NCBI GenBank assembly: GCA_902780365.1
Contig: CACZFE010000069.1
Location: 1 to 15,638 of the forward strand
Length of the DNA: 15,638 nucleotides
Origin: an uncultured Spirochaetales bacterium
GTDB lineage: Bacteria > UBP6 > UBA1177
Direction of reading: 5' to 3'
Position 1 is the stretch's first letter. Each line of letters starts with the position of its first letter. Below, piece after piece: positions 1-6,746 of the stretch. The notes beneath the pieces are model-generated. The model saw only the letters and a program-made list of their open reading frames with translations, made no database searches and had not been told where the DNA came from. A program made the position numbers and the translations under genes.

Positions 1-828
1 TCGGCAGAACTCACCGTGCTGATAAAGAACGAAGGCAAAGGCGCTGTTCTCGAAGGCAAGGCGATGCTGATAAACACAAACGATACCGACGAAATATTCA
101 TCGAAAACGGAAACTTCGCCTTCACGCTCGAACCGGGAAAATCGACAACGGCGAAATTCACCTTCAAAACCGAAAAACCGGCAAAAGCGGAGGATTTGGC
201 AAAACAGAAACTTTCCCTTTCAGTTTACGATTACAAGCTGAAATACAGCGCCGAATTCGACATTCCTTTTGCTAATGCGGCGAAGTGCACTTTTGAAGAG
301 GCAAAATCAAAAATAAATCTGCCGAAAGGGACCGGACTTTTCAGCGCGTCAGACCTTTCGACAAAAATCGGTTCGGTATCGACAGAAGGAAACACCGAAA
401 CGGCAGGAAAGTGCGGAGACTCGCTTCTTCTTGCGAACGGTCTCTGGGCAAAGACCGAAAGCACCGCTCCGGCAAACGGAAAAACCGATGCCTTGATCGA
501 AAGCGAATATCCTGTCACCATGCCTGAAATCGTTTTTGACAAAACACCCGTCGTAACAGATCAGAAATCAATCGAAATCAGATTCGGGATCAATCCGGAA
601 GAGGTCAAAGACGCGTTTGTCTTCCTCAACGGAAAAAAAGTGTTCTACAAACGGATCGAAAAAGGCGAAAATGATTCTTCAATAAGCGTGAATGTCGAAA
701 TGAAGAAGAAATACAACCGCATTTCAGTCGCGGTTACAGGACAAGACGCAAAAGCGAAAACCATTTCGAAATTCGTAACGTTTACAAAAGGCGAAGACAA
801 GAACGAAGAAGACGACTTCGACGATTAG
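1..828 (+). CDS. C-terminal part of a probable S41-family carboxyl-terminal processing peptidase (MXAN_5808-like), 5' end outside window
   Basis: The reading frame is open from base 1 (first residues SAELTVLIKNEGKG) and stops at TAG 826-828, leaving 275 residues of a longer protein. A GTG at 16 is in frame but has no ribosome binding site and lies inside a beta-strand, so the gene almost certainly begins upstream. Residues ~1-95 form an Ig-like sandwich (TVLIKNEGKG, then IFIENGNFAFTLEPGKS, then LSLSVYDYKLKYSAEFDIPF). Residues ~120-155 look like a small SH3-like segment ending LLLANGLWAKTES. Residues ~165-255 form another beta domain containing FVFLNGKKVFYK, and the protein ends in an acidic tail. 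This order recalls the C-terminus of PDZ/S41 proteases of the myxobacterial MXAN_5808 family, which act in the periplasm. The PDZ and catalytic Ser/Lys parts are not in view, so the protease assignment rests on remembered family resemblance only. An unrelated multi-Ig periplasmic protein is the alternative. Confidence 0.55.
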   Translation, partial: SAELTVLIKNEGKGAVLEGKAMLINTNDTDEIFIENGNFAFTLEPGKSTTAKFTFKTEKPAKAEDLAKQKLSLSVYDYKLKYSAEFDIPFANAAKCTFEEAKSKINLPKGTGLFSASDLSTKIGSVSTEGNTETAGKCGDSLLLANGLWAKTESTAPANGKTDALIESEYPVTMPEIVFDKTPVVTDQKSIEIRFGINPEEVKDAFVFLNGKKVFYKRIEKGENDSSISVNVEMKKKYNRISVAVTGQDAKAKTISKFVTFTKGEDKNEEDDFDD

Positions 829-838
829 TTTTTCTGCA

Positions 839-867
839 AAAGTCCTTGAAAAGACTTTCCTTTTATT
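839..867 (+). terminator. Weak intrinsic terminator after the S41-like gene
   Basis: AAAGTCCTT at 839-847 pairs with AAGACTTT at 851-858, with one bulged C and a GAA loop. The stem is followed by the pyrimidine-rich stretch CCTTTTATTT. It lies 10 bp after the stop codon and just before the next gene's promoter. The stem is A/T-rich, so the call is tentative. Confidence 0.4.
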
Positions 868-877
868 TGTTTTCAAA

Positions 878-883
878 TATAAT
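878..883 (+). promoter_or_regulatory. -10 box for the vWA lipoprotein gene
   Basis: A perfect TATAAT sits 44 bp before the chosen ATG. No good -35 is found at 16-18 bp; the nearest TTGAAA (846-851) is too far away and belongs to the terminator stem. The same AAATATAAT context occurs ahead of gyrB. Confidence 0.45.
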
Positions 884-927
884 TTCCGCCGTTGGTGTTT
901 TTTACACTTTTTTTTAGGAGAAACAAA

Positions 928-2739
928 ATGAAAAAAACTTTACTGGTTTTACTTGCAACCATGGCGCTGATATGCTTCTTCACGGCATGCGGCAGCGATG
1001 ACGATGAACCGCAGGATACGAACGACTCTGAGGCGGACACTTCTTCGGATACAGCCTCAGACACAACTGATTCCGGCAGTTCTGACACTGATACGGACAC
1101 TGGCTCCGTCTCAGATACTGACTCCGGCTCAGACACAGAGGCAGATACACAGGCTGATACAGAATCTGAAGATCCTGTAGAAAAATGCCCGTGCGGATTA
1201 GACGACGCTGACGATGACGGCGACGGAATACCGAACGGAATTGAAGGTTGCGAGGATCGCGACGGCGATTCACTTCCGAACTGCCTTGATACAGACAGCG
1301 ACGGCGACGGAGTTTCCGACAGTCAGGAATGTCCTGAACAGCCTTGCAGAGACACCGACGGTGACGGAATGTTCGATTTTGACGACAAAGACAGCGACAA
1401 CGACGGTCTTTCCGACAAAAAAGAGAAAGAATACGGAACCGATCCGCTTCTCAAGGATACGGACGGCGACGGAGATGATGATCTTGCCGAAATAGCTTAC
1501 GGCTCGAATCCGCTTGACGACGGCGACCATATTCCGGCCGGCCTTTTCTATGTCGTTCTTCCCTACAACGCTCCTGCTGATGTAACGAGAGTCCTCACCT
1601 TCTCGACAAAGATCGAAGCTATCGACGTCGCGATCTTCTTTGACGACTCCGGCTCGATGAAAGATGAGATTGAAAAGCTCAGAGAAGAGGTAAAAGAGAA
1701 GGTCGTCGGAGCAATCGCCAACAAGTTCGCAGACAACCCCGATTACGCTTCATTCGGTCTAGTCAGATTCGGCTGGGAAAAGCCTTACGTCGTAGAACAG
1801 ACGATGACGACCGATGATGAAGCTGTTAAAAAAGCTATAGGGAACCTTAAAGGCGACCAGGCCAACGAGCTTGCGACATACGCATTATACCTTGCGTCGA
1901 CCGGCGAGGCTTACAGCGGCAAGCTTATTCAGTGCATCATGAACAACTGCGGCGAAGGTCTTATGAAACCGGCAGCAACATTTGATGTCGCAAAGGCTGA
2001 CTGCTCCGGCGCCGATAAACTCGGAACAGCCGGCGCTCTCTGCATGAGAAAGAAATCGATGCCTATTTTCGTCGTAATCACAGATGAAGATCGTGACAAA
2101 TGCGTTCCCTACGGCTCACAGACGAATTTTACCACGACATGCATGGTAGATGCAGGAACGAAAGAGATCACTGATGAACTTGCAATCGCCGGAATGAACG
2201 GAATCGGCGCGAAATTCATCGGTATCGATTCAGGTTTCAGCTGCGATGAAAACGGCGGCAGCTGCAAGAAGACAAATTCGGCAGAAAAATGGTTCACGGC
2301 ATTTGCGGAAGCTACTGGCTCGGTTGACGGCGACGGAAAACCGTTCCTCTATCACACTGAACAATCAGACGGAACAGGAATCGGCGGAAACATCACTGAA
2401 GCAATCGACAAGCTCACGACATGGATAGATATGGATGTTACCACAGGCAGCATCAGCGACGAAGAGTGCAACGGCGAAAATGCGGCAAAATTCGTAAAAT
2501 CATCAAAAACCATAGCGGCAGATCCAGAAACCGGTGTTTCCGGCCAGAGCGAAGACACATTCTTCTCTGTAAAACAGGGAACGGATGTCACCTTCGACGT
2601 TCACTTCTACAACGATTTCTGCATCAACTCAACAGACAACTTCCTTAAATTCGAAGCTCACGCAACGGTTCTCGGAAACGGTTCATACCTTTCCAGCCAC
2701 CTGATCCACGTCATCGTTCCTGAAGGATCGACGAAATAA
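928..2739 (+). CDS. Surface lipoprotein with thrombospondin type-3 repeats and a von Willebrand factor A domain
   Basis: The protein has 603 residues. The ATG at 928 is chosen over an in-frame TTG at 892 because AGGAG (916-920) lies 7 bp before it and a lipoprotein signal peptide starts exactly there: MKK, a hydrophobic core, then lipobox FTAC with Cys21. Residues ~22-88 are a Ser/Asp/Thr/Glu linker. Residues ~88-203 contain repeated DxDxDG calcium loops (DTDSDGDGVSD, DTDGDGDDD) typical of thrombospondin type-3 repeats. A vWA domain follows (~228-480) with MIDAS residues D239-x-S241-x-S243, a candidate Thr317 and the VITDED strand with D386. The last ~100 residues look beta-rich and Ig-like. 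vWA domains with an intact MIDAS bind a divalent metal and usually a protein ligand; with the calcium repeats this suggests an outer-surface adhesin or complex-forming protein. Its ligand cannot be told from sequence. It has its own promoter and does not share an operon with its neighbours. Confidence 0.85.
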   Translation: MKKTLLVLLATMALICFFTACGSDDDEPQDTNDSEADTSSDTASDTTDSGSSDTDTDTGSVSDTDSGSDTEADTQADTESEDPVEKCPCGLDDADDDGDGIPNGIEGCEDRDGDSLPNCLDTDSDGDGVSDSQECPEQPCRDTDGDGMFDFDDKDSDNDGLSDKKEKEYGTDPLLKDTDGDGDDDLAEIAYGSNPLDDGDHIPAGLFYVVLPYNAPADVTRVLTFSTKIEAIDVAIFFDDSGSMKDEIEKLREEVKEKVVGAIANKFADNPDYASFGLVRFGWEKPYVVEQTMTTDDEAVKKAIGNLKGDQANELATYALYLASTGEAYSGKLIQCIMNNCGEGLMKPAATFDVAKADCSGADKLGTAGALCMRKKSMPIFVVITDEDRDKCVPYGSQTNFTTTCMVDAGTKEITDELAIAGMNGIGAKFIGIDSGFSCDENGGSCKKTNSAEKWFTAFAEATGSVDGDGKPFLYHTEQSDGTGIGGNITEAIDKLTTWIDMDVTTGSISDEECNGENAAKFVKSSKTIAADPETGVSGQSEDTFFSVKQGTDVTFDVHFYNDFCINSTDNFLKFEAHATVLGNGSYLSSHLIHVIVPEGSTK

Positions 2740-2753
2740 TCTGAAAATCTAAA

Positions 2754-2817
2754 CGCCGCCTCCCGATTTTAGTCGATATGTCGATATTTCGAAATTTCGA
2801 TATTTCGAAATGCGGCG
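2754..2817. repeat. Palindromic intergenic element, copy A
   Basis: This 64 bp element is bounded by CGCCGC(C) on the left and GCGGCG on the right. Its interior carries two direct copies of CGATATTTCGAAAT, each containing the self-complementary ATTTCGAAAT, so the two copies can also pair with each other around a 6-base loop. The last 45 bp (2773-2817) match copy B (3021-3065) at 41 positions. It lies between the stop codon of the vWA gene and the 3' end of tRNA-Thr. Confidence 0.7.
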
Positions 2818-2874
2818 ATAAAAAAATCGATAAAAAAATCAAAAACCAAAATTTCCAGGATTTAAAAAAAGAAA

Positions 2875-2950
2875 TGGAGCTACCGAGGTGACTCGAACAC
2901 CCGACCTGCTGATTACGAATCAGCTGCTCTACCGACTGAGCCACGGTAGC
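2875..2950 (-). tRNA. tRNA-Thr (anticodon CGT)
   Basis: Read on the minus strand, the 76 nt fold into a complete cloverleaf. The acceptor GCTACCG pairs with CGGTAGC; the D stem is GCTC/GAGC; the anticodon stem is GCTGA/TCAGC around the loop TTCGTAA (anticodon CGT, reading ACG); the variable loop is AGGTC; and the T arm is GGGTG-TTCGAGT-CACCT with one G-U pair. The discriminator is T, and CCA is encoded in the genome (TGG at 2875-2877 on the plus strand). G1-C72, C2-G71 and anticodon bases G35 and U36 agree with known threonyl-tRNA synthetase identity elements. A run of seven T lies a few bases downstream (2864-2870) and may end the transcript. No other tRNA is adjacent. Confidence 0.95.
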
Positions 2951-2964
2951 ACCATAGCGGCGGG

Positions 2965-2992
2965 ATTGTAGAAAAAAATTGTCAAAAGTCAA
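2965..2992 (-). promoter_or_regulatory. Promoter of tRNA-Thr with GC-rich discriminator
   Basis: On the minus strand, TTGACT (plus-strand 2987-2992) and TACAAT (2965-2970) are separated by 16 bp, about 14 bp ahead of the mature tRNA 5' end. The bases after the -10 are CCCGCCGC, a G+C-rich discriminator of the kind found at stable-RNA promoters under stringent control. A second TTGACA (2980-2985) is only 9 bp from the -10 and cannot be its partner. Confidence 0.7.
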
Positions 2993-3002
2993 TTTTTTTC
3001 GA

Positions 3003-3065
3003 CGCCGCCAAACTTTTTTGTCGACATATCGATATTTCGAAATTCCGATATTTCGAAAGGCGGCG
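3003..3065. repeat. Palindromic intergenic element, copy B
   Basis: This 63 bp element has perfect 7 bp terminal inverted repeats, CGCCGCC (3003-3009) and GGCGGCG (3059-3065). It shares the interior TCGATATTTCGAAAT-type repeats of copy A, in the same orientation, with 41 of 45 bases identical over 3021-3065. It sits just upstream of the tRNA promoter, so the two copies bracket the tRNA gene. Confidence 0.7.
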
Positions 3066-3097
3066 AATCATTATTATCGTTATTATCGATTCGCGCC
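3059..3097. repeat. Inverted repeat overlapping the end of element B
   Basis: GGCGGCGAATC (3059-3069) faces GATTCGCGCC (3088-3097): GCGAATC/GATTCGC pair perfectly, and GGC/GCC extend the stem with a small offset. The 18-base loop contains the short direct repeat ATTATCGTTATTATCG. It shares its left arm with the right end of element B. Confidence 0.5.
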
Positions 3098-3148
3098 CTT
3101 CAACGTCACGTCGTCACGGCGTTTCGTCGTTACGATGACATGGCGCGA
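3091..3148. repeat. Inverted repeat TCGCGCC/GGCGCGA upstream of psd
   Basis: TCGCGCC (3091-3097) is matched by GGCGCGA (3142-3148). The interior GTCACGTCGTCAC and GTTACGATGAC form a second imperfect stem within it. The left arm overlaps the preceding inverted repeat, so at least three palindromes are chained across this intergenic region. Confidence 0.45.
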
Positions 3149-3171
3149 CTAAAAACTTTCGCTTTTTCCTG

Positions 3172-3200
3172 AAACCGTGCTATAAATCACGGTTTTTGGA
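3172..3200 (+). promoter_or_regulatory. Perfect inverted repeat with a -10-like box in its loop, upstream of psd
   Basis: AAACCGTG (3172-3179) and CACGGTTT (3188-3195) are perfect complements separated by CTATAAAT, which holds a TATAAA -10-like box (3181-3186). Five T follow from 3193. The arrangement could be an operator over the psd promoter. It could also be a short terminator-like hairpin ending transcripts from upstream. No convincing -35 is seen. Confidence 0.45.
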
Positions 3201-3215
3201 TTTTTGGAGTTTTTC

Positions 3216-4031
3216 ATGAAACACTTGAAACTTTTATTTCTTTTCATAATTTCTTTTCCTGTTCTAAGCAGGATCTGGGGAAAAATCACAAAACTCGAGT
3301 TCCCGGCAGTTCTGATTCAGAAAGTAATTGAAATTTATGCCTCGCACTACGAGATAGATATGAAAAATTTTGAAGGCGATATTGAAGATTACGATTCTCT
3401 CTGCGCGTTTTTTACGAGGAAGCTCAATCCCTCGGTCCGCCCGCTGAAAAACGATGAAAATGCGTTCCTTTCGCCGTGCGACGGTGTCGTCAGCGTTCTC
3501 GAAAACATCCATGCCGATGTTGCGACACAGGTCAAAGGGAGAACATATCTTATTTCCGACCTTGTCAAAAAGGAGCTCCCTTTCGAAAAAGGTTTCTGGC
3601 TTGCGACAATCTATCTTTCACCGCGCGACTATCACCGTTTCCATGTCCCCGTTGATTCGACCGTTACGGCGCACATTCACACAGGCTGGCGGCTTTTCCC
3701 GGTCAATTCGCTTGGACTCAACAATATCGACAGGCTTTTCATCAGGAACGAGCGCGTGGTCGCCAAATTCAAGGCGGAAAACTTCACCTACTTCTACACC
3801 GCGGTAGGAGCGACTTTCGTGGGTTCTATAAAAATGAATTTCACTGAAAACTTCTCTGACGAATGGGTTAAAAACGATGTGAAATATTCGCAGAACGACG
3901 AGCTCGGAATGTTTGAAATGGGTTCGACTATCGTTCTTCTTATTCCCGAAGAAGTGGTCAAAAAACCGAATATCGGAGCAGGTGAAAAAATCCGCGCCGG
4001 CGAAGTACTTTTCACTCTAAAAAAACAGTAA
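3216..4031 (+). CDS. psd: Phosphatidylserine decarboxylase proenzyme
   Basis: This 271-residue inner-membrane enzyme converts phosphatidylserine to phosphatidylethanolamine. The ATG at 3216 is preferred over an in-frame TTG at 3204 because GGAG (3206-3209) lies 6 bp before the ATG and overlaps the TTG. The N-terminus has a hydrophobic segment (residues ~4-18). Family motifs are in order: SPCDGVVS with Asp89, SPRDYHRFHVP with His140 and His143, and the self-cleavage site EMGSTIVLL with Gly236-Ser237. In this family, cleavage between Gly and Ser generates the alpha chain with its pyruvoyl group; Asp89, His143 and Ser237 correspond to the E. coli catalytic Asp90, His147 and Ser254. The motif reads MGST instead of the common LGST, a mild substitution. 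The protein is about 50 residues shorter than the E. coli enzyme. No pssA is adjacent, so the gene appears monocistronic. Confidence 0.93.
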   Translation: MKHLKLLFLFIISFPVLSRIWGKITKLEFPAVLIQKVIEIYASHYEIDMKNFEGDIEDYDSLCAFFTRKLNPSVRPLKNDENAFLSPCDGVVSVLENIHADVATQVKGRTYLISDLVKKELPFEKGFWLATIYLSPRDYHRFHVPVDSTVTAHIHTGWRLFPVNSLGLNNIDRLFIRNERVVAKFKAENFTYFYTAVGATFVGSIKMNFTENFSDEWVKNDVKYSQNDELGMFEMGSTIVLLIPEEVVKKPNIGAGEKIRAGEVLFTLKKQ

Positions 4032-4189
4032 ATTTTCACCTTGAAAAATCTCAAAATTTCACCATAAAAAAATGCAATTTTTTCAAAAAAACGGCCGATT
4101 TTTGACCTCAAATTTTTGCCGCAAAAAAAGTCTAATAAAATCAAACATTTAAAAATGCGTTTTTTGAGGCAGAAAAATCGTGTATGTCC

Positions 4190-4209
4190 AAAAAATCATT
4201 GATTTTTTT
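4190..4209. promoter_or_regulatory. Perfect A/T palindrome upstream of the gyrB promoter
   Basis: AAAAAATCA (4190-4198), one T, then TGATTTTTT (4200-4208) form a perfect 9 bp inverted repeat continuing into a T run. It could terminate psd transcription or be a protein-binding site 13 bp before the gyrB -35. The rest of the psd-gyrB gap (4032-4277) is very A/T-rich, with several short A/T inverted repeats and no reading frame worth reporting. Confidence 0.4.
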
Positions 4210-4221
4210 CTTCGATAAAAA

Positions 4222-4249
4222 TTGATTTTTGCGATTCGATAAATATAAT
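4222..4249 (+). promoter_or_regulatory. Promoter of gyrBA
   Basis: TTGATT (4222-4227) and a perfect TATAAT (4244-4249) are separated by 16 bp, 28 bp ahead of the gyrB ATG. This is the best sigma-70-type promoter on the plus strand of the window. Confidence 0.7.
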
Positions 4250-4277
4250 CTTTTGTCTGTTTATTAAGGAGGTTTTC

Positions 4278-6737
4278 ATGACAGATCTTAACGAAGAAAA
4301 AAACATCTCTCAGGCTCAGGCGGAACAGGATTACGGCGCGTCCAGCATCCACGTTCTGAAGGGTCTGGAAGCGGTCAGAAAAAGACCTGGAATGTACATC
4401 GGAGACACGGATGACGGAAGCGGTCTCCACCACATGATCTACGAAGTCGTCGACAACAGTATCGACGAGGCTCTTGCCGGTTACTGCGACAAAATTTCCG
4501 TTTATATCCATGTCGATGAGAGCATAACAATCAAAGATAACGGCCGTGGTATCCCGGTCGATATGCACGAGGAGGAGCACCGCTCGGCGGCTGAAGTCAT
4601 CATGACGGTCCTTCATGCCGGCGGTAAGTTCGACAACAACGCATACAAGGTTTCCGGCGGTCTCCACGGTGTCGGCGTCAGCTGCGTAAACGCCCTTTCC
4701 GAAACTCTCGAGCTTGAAATCAAGCGTCAGGGCGGTATCTACAGGCAGGTTTACCACCGCGGTACGCCAGAAGCTCCGCTTGAAAAAGTGGGCGAGACTA
4801 CCGAGCACGGCACGAAAGTCACCTTCAAACCCGATGCCGAGATATTCTCGATGACAACTTTCGACCTCAAGAAAGTCGAGCAGAGGCTCCGCGAGATGGC
4901 TTTTCTCAACAGCGGCGTCAGGATCTATCTGCTTGATGAAAGAGTCGGACAGGAATTCGAGTTCCACTACGAAGGCGGAATCAAGGCTTATGTCGAATAC
5001 CTCAACGAAAACACGACCGGCTTGCATCAGGATATCATCACGGTATCGAATCACGAAGAGAAAGGCGATCTCACGGTCGATATCGCGATGCAGTGGACAA
5101 CGGCATACACCGAGAAGATTTTCTGCTACACGAACAATATTTACAACCGTGACGGCGGAACGCACCTTGCGGGCTTCAAACTCGGAATCACGAAAGTTTT
5201 CATCAACTACATCAAGGAGAACATCAAGAACGACAAGATCGTCGATTCGATCAACGGCGACGATGTCAGAGACGGTCTCACGGCTGTTCTTTCGGTCAAA
5301 ATGGCTGATCCGAAGTTCAGTTCGCAGACCAAAGACAAGCTTGTAAGCTCCGAGATCCAGGCTTTCGTTTCAAAGTCGATCGTCGATGCGCTCACGATAT
5401 ATCTTGAAGAAAATCCGGATGTTGCGAAAGTCATCATAGACAAAATCATCGAGGCGACAGCTGCGAGAGAGGCTGCGAGAAAGGCACGTGAGCTCGTCAG
5501 AAGAAAAGGAGCTCTCGACAGCACCGCTCTTCCCGGCAAACTTGCGGACTGCACCGAAAAAGATCCCGCTTTCTCCGAACTTTTCATAGTAGAGGGTGAC
5601 TCGGCAGGCGGTTCAGCAAAGCAGGGCAGAGACCGCCGCACTCAGGCTATTCTTCCTCTCCGCGGAAAGATCCTTAACGTCGAAAAGGCACGTCTCGACA
5701 AACTTCTGAAAAGCGAGACGATCACAATGATCATCGCCGCTCTGGGAACAGGAATCGGCAAGGAAGAGTTCAACATCGAAAAGCTGCGCTATCACAAAAT
5801 CATCATCATGACAGATGCCGATGTTGACGGTGCCCACATCATGACTCTTATCCTCACCCTTTTCTACCGCCACATGCCGGAAGTCATCGAAAGAGGTTAT
5901 CTCTATGTCGCTCAGCCGCCGCTTTACGGCATCACGAAAAACAAGAAGATAACCTACGTAAAGGATGAAAAGGAATTCCAGGATTACCTTATCGATACAG
6001 GCATTCAGGGACTCACGCTCAAAATCGGAGACAACGATCTTGACGAAGCAGGTCTCAAACAGTATGTCGAGCTTCTTGTCGATCTCAACGCGAACCTTGC
6101 CAAGACCGAATTCATCTACGACTCGGCGATAGTCGAATCGATAGCGGCAACGACCACTCTTGTCGAAGACGATTTCAAATCGGAGACGACTCTTTGGGAG
6201 AAATGGGAAACAATCAAAAGTTACATGGAACAGAATTTCCCGCAGAAGGCTCCTTTCAGAATGGAACTTGAGGAAAACACGAGAGTTCAGGGCGAATTCA
6301 AGATGAAGATCTACACTACGACTCTCGGAGTAGAAAAAGTAAGCGTAGTCGATCAGAAATACACCCACAATTCAGAGATCACTCTCATCAACGGACTCCG
6401 TGAAAAGATGATGGCTTACGGCTCGCAGAAATACGAGATCAAAAATGTCGCGAAAGAAGAATCGACCGAAGTTACGGGCTGGAGAGAGCTTCTAAACACA
6501 GTTCTCAATATCGCTAAGGAAGGTCAGAAGATCCAGCGTTACAAAGGTCTCGGTGAAATGAACCCCGAACAGCTTTGGGAAACGACGATGAGCCCCGAAA
6601 ACAGGGTCCTTCTCAGAGTCACTTCGCAGGATGCTGCCGAAGCGAACAGGATGTTCGACATCCTCATGGGCGAAAACGTCGAACCGAGAAGAAAGTTCAT
6701 TGAAGAGAACGCCCTTAACGCAACGATCGACATTTAG
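4278..6737 (+). CDS. gyrB: DNA gyrase subunit B
   Basis: The 819-residue ATPase/TOPRIM subunit of gyrase works with GyrA to introduce negative supercoils. The start ATG follows AAGGAGG (4266-4272) by 5 bp. The GHKL ATPase domain has YIGDTDDGSGLHHM and EVVDNSIDEALAG, with catalytic Glu56 and Mg-ligand Asn60, then DNGRGIPVDMH with Asp87 and GGLHGVGVSCVNALS. The TOPRIM domain has FIVEGDSAGGSAKQG with Glu439, PLRGKILNVEKAR, and TDADVDGAHI with Asp513, Asp515 and Asp517. Between TOPRIM and the terminal QRYKGLGEMNPEQLW motif lies an insertion of roughly 170 residues (~555-725), as in E. coli GyrB and other Gram-negative enzymes. The length is close to E. coli (804). The TAG stop overlaps the ribosome binding site of gyrA, so translation of the two subunits is probably coupled. 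dnaA, dnaN and recF, which often precede gyrB, are absent. Confidence 0.97.
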   Translation: MTDLNEEKNISQAQAEQDYGASSIHVLKGLEAVRKRPGMYIGDTDDGSGLHHMIYEVVDNSIDEALAGYCDKISVYIHVDESITIKDNGRGIPVDMHEEEHRSAAEVIMTVLHAGGKFDNNAYKVSGGLHGVGVSCVNALSETLELEIKRQGGIYRQVYHRGTPEAPLEKVGETTEHGTKVTFKPDAEIFSMTTFDLKKVEQRLREMAFLNSGVRIYLLDERVGQEFEFHYEGGIKAYVEYLNENTTGLHQDIITVSNHEEKGDLTVDIAMQWTTAYTEKIFCYTNNIYNRDGGTHLAGFKLGITKVFINYIKENIKNDKIVDSINGDDVRDGLTAVLSVKMADPKFSSQTKDKLVSSEIQAFVSKSIVDALTIYLEENPDVAKVIIDKIIEATAAREAARKARELVRRKGALDSTALPGKLADCTEKDPAFSELFIVEGDSAGGSAKQGRDRRTQAILPLRGKILNVEKARLDKLLKSETITMIIAALGTGIGKEEFNIEKLRYHKIIIMTDADVDGAHIMTLILTLFYRHMPEVIERGYLYVAQPPLYGITKNKKITYVKDEKEFQDYLIDTGIQGLTLKIGDNDLDEAGLKQYVELLVDLNANLAKTEFIYDSAIVESIAATTTLVEDDFKSETTLWEKWETIKSYMEQNFPQKAPFRMELEENTRVQGEFKMKIYTTTLGVEKVSVVDQKYTHNSEITLINGLREKMMAYGSQKYEIKNVAKEESTEVTGWRELLNTVLNIAKEGQKIQRYKGLGEMNPEQLWETTMSPENRVLLRVTSQDAAEANRMFDILMGENVEPRRKFIEENALNATIDI

Positions 6738-6746
6738 GAGGGAAAA

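Noticed and set aside
1060..1175. Tandem DNA repeat in the vWA lipoprotein gene
   Set aside because: Low-complexity Asp/Ser/Thr codons give an irregular GAYACN pattern without a fixed period; it is a linker, not a discrete repeat.
2711..2992. Minus-strand 93-codon frame spanning tRNA-Thr
   Set aside because: It translates the tRNA and the palindromic elements; frames through tRNA genes commonly give the artefactual VAQSVEQLIRNQQVG type of peptide.
4149..5165. Minus-strand frame of 338 codons overlapping gyrB and its promoter
   Set aside because: No ribosome binding site or recognisable domain; it lies opposite well-conserved gyrB sequence.
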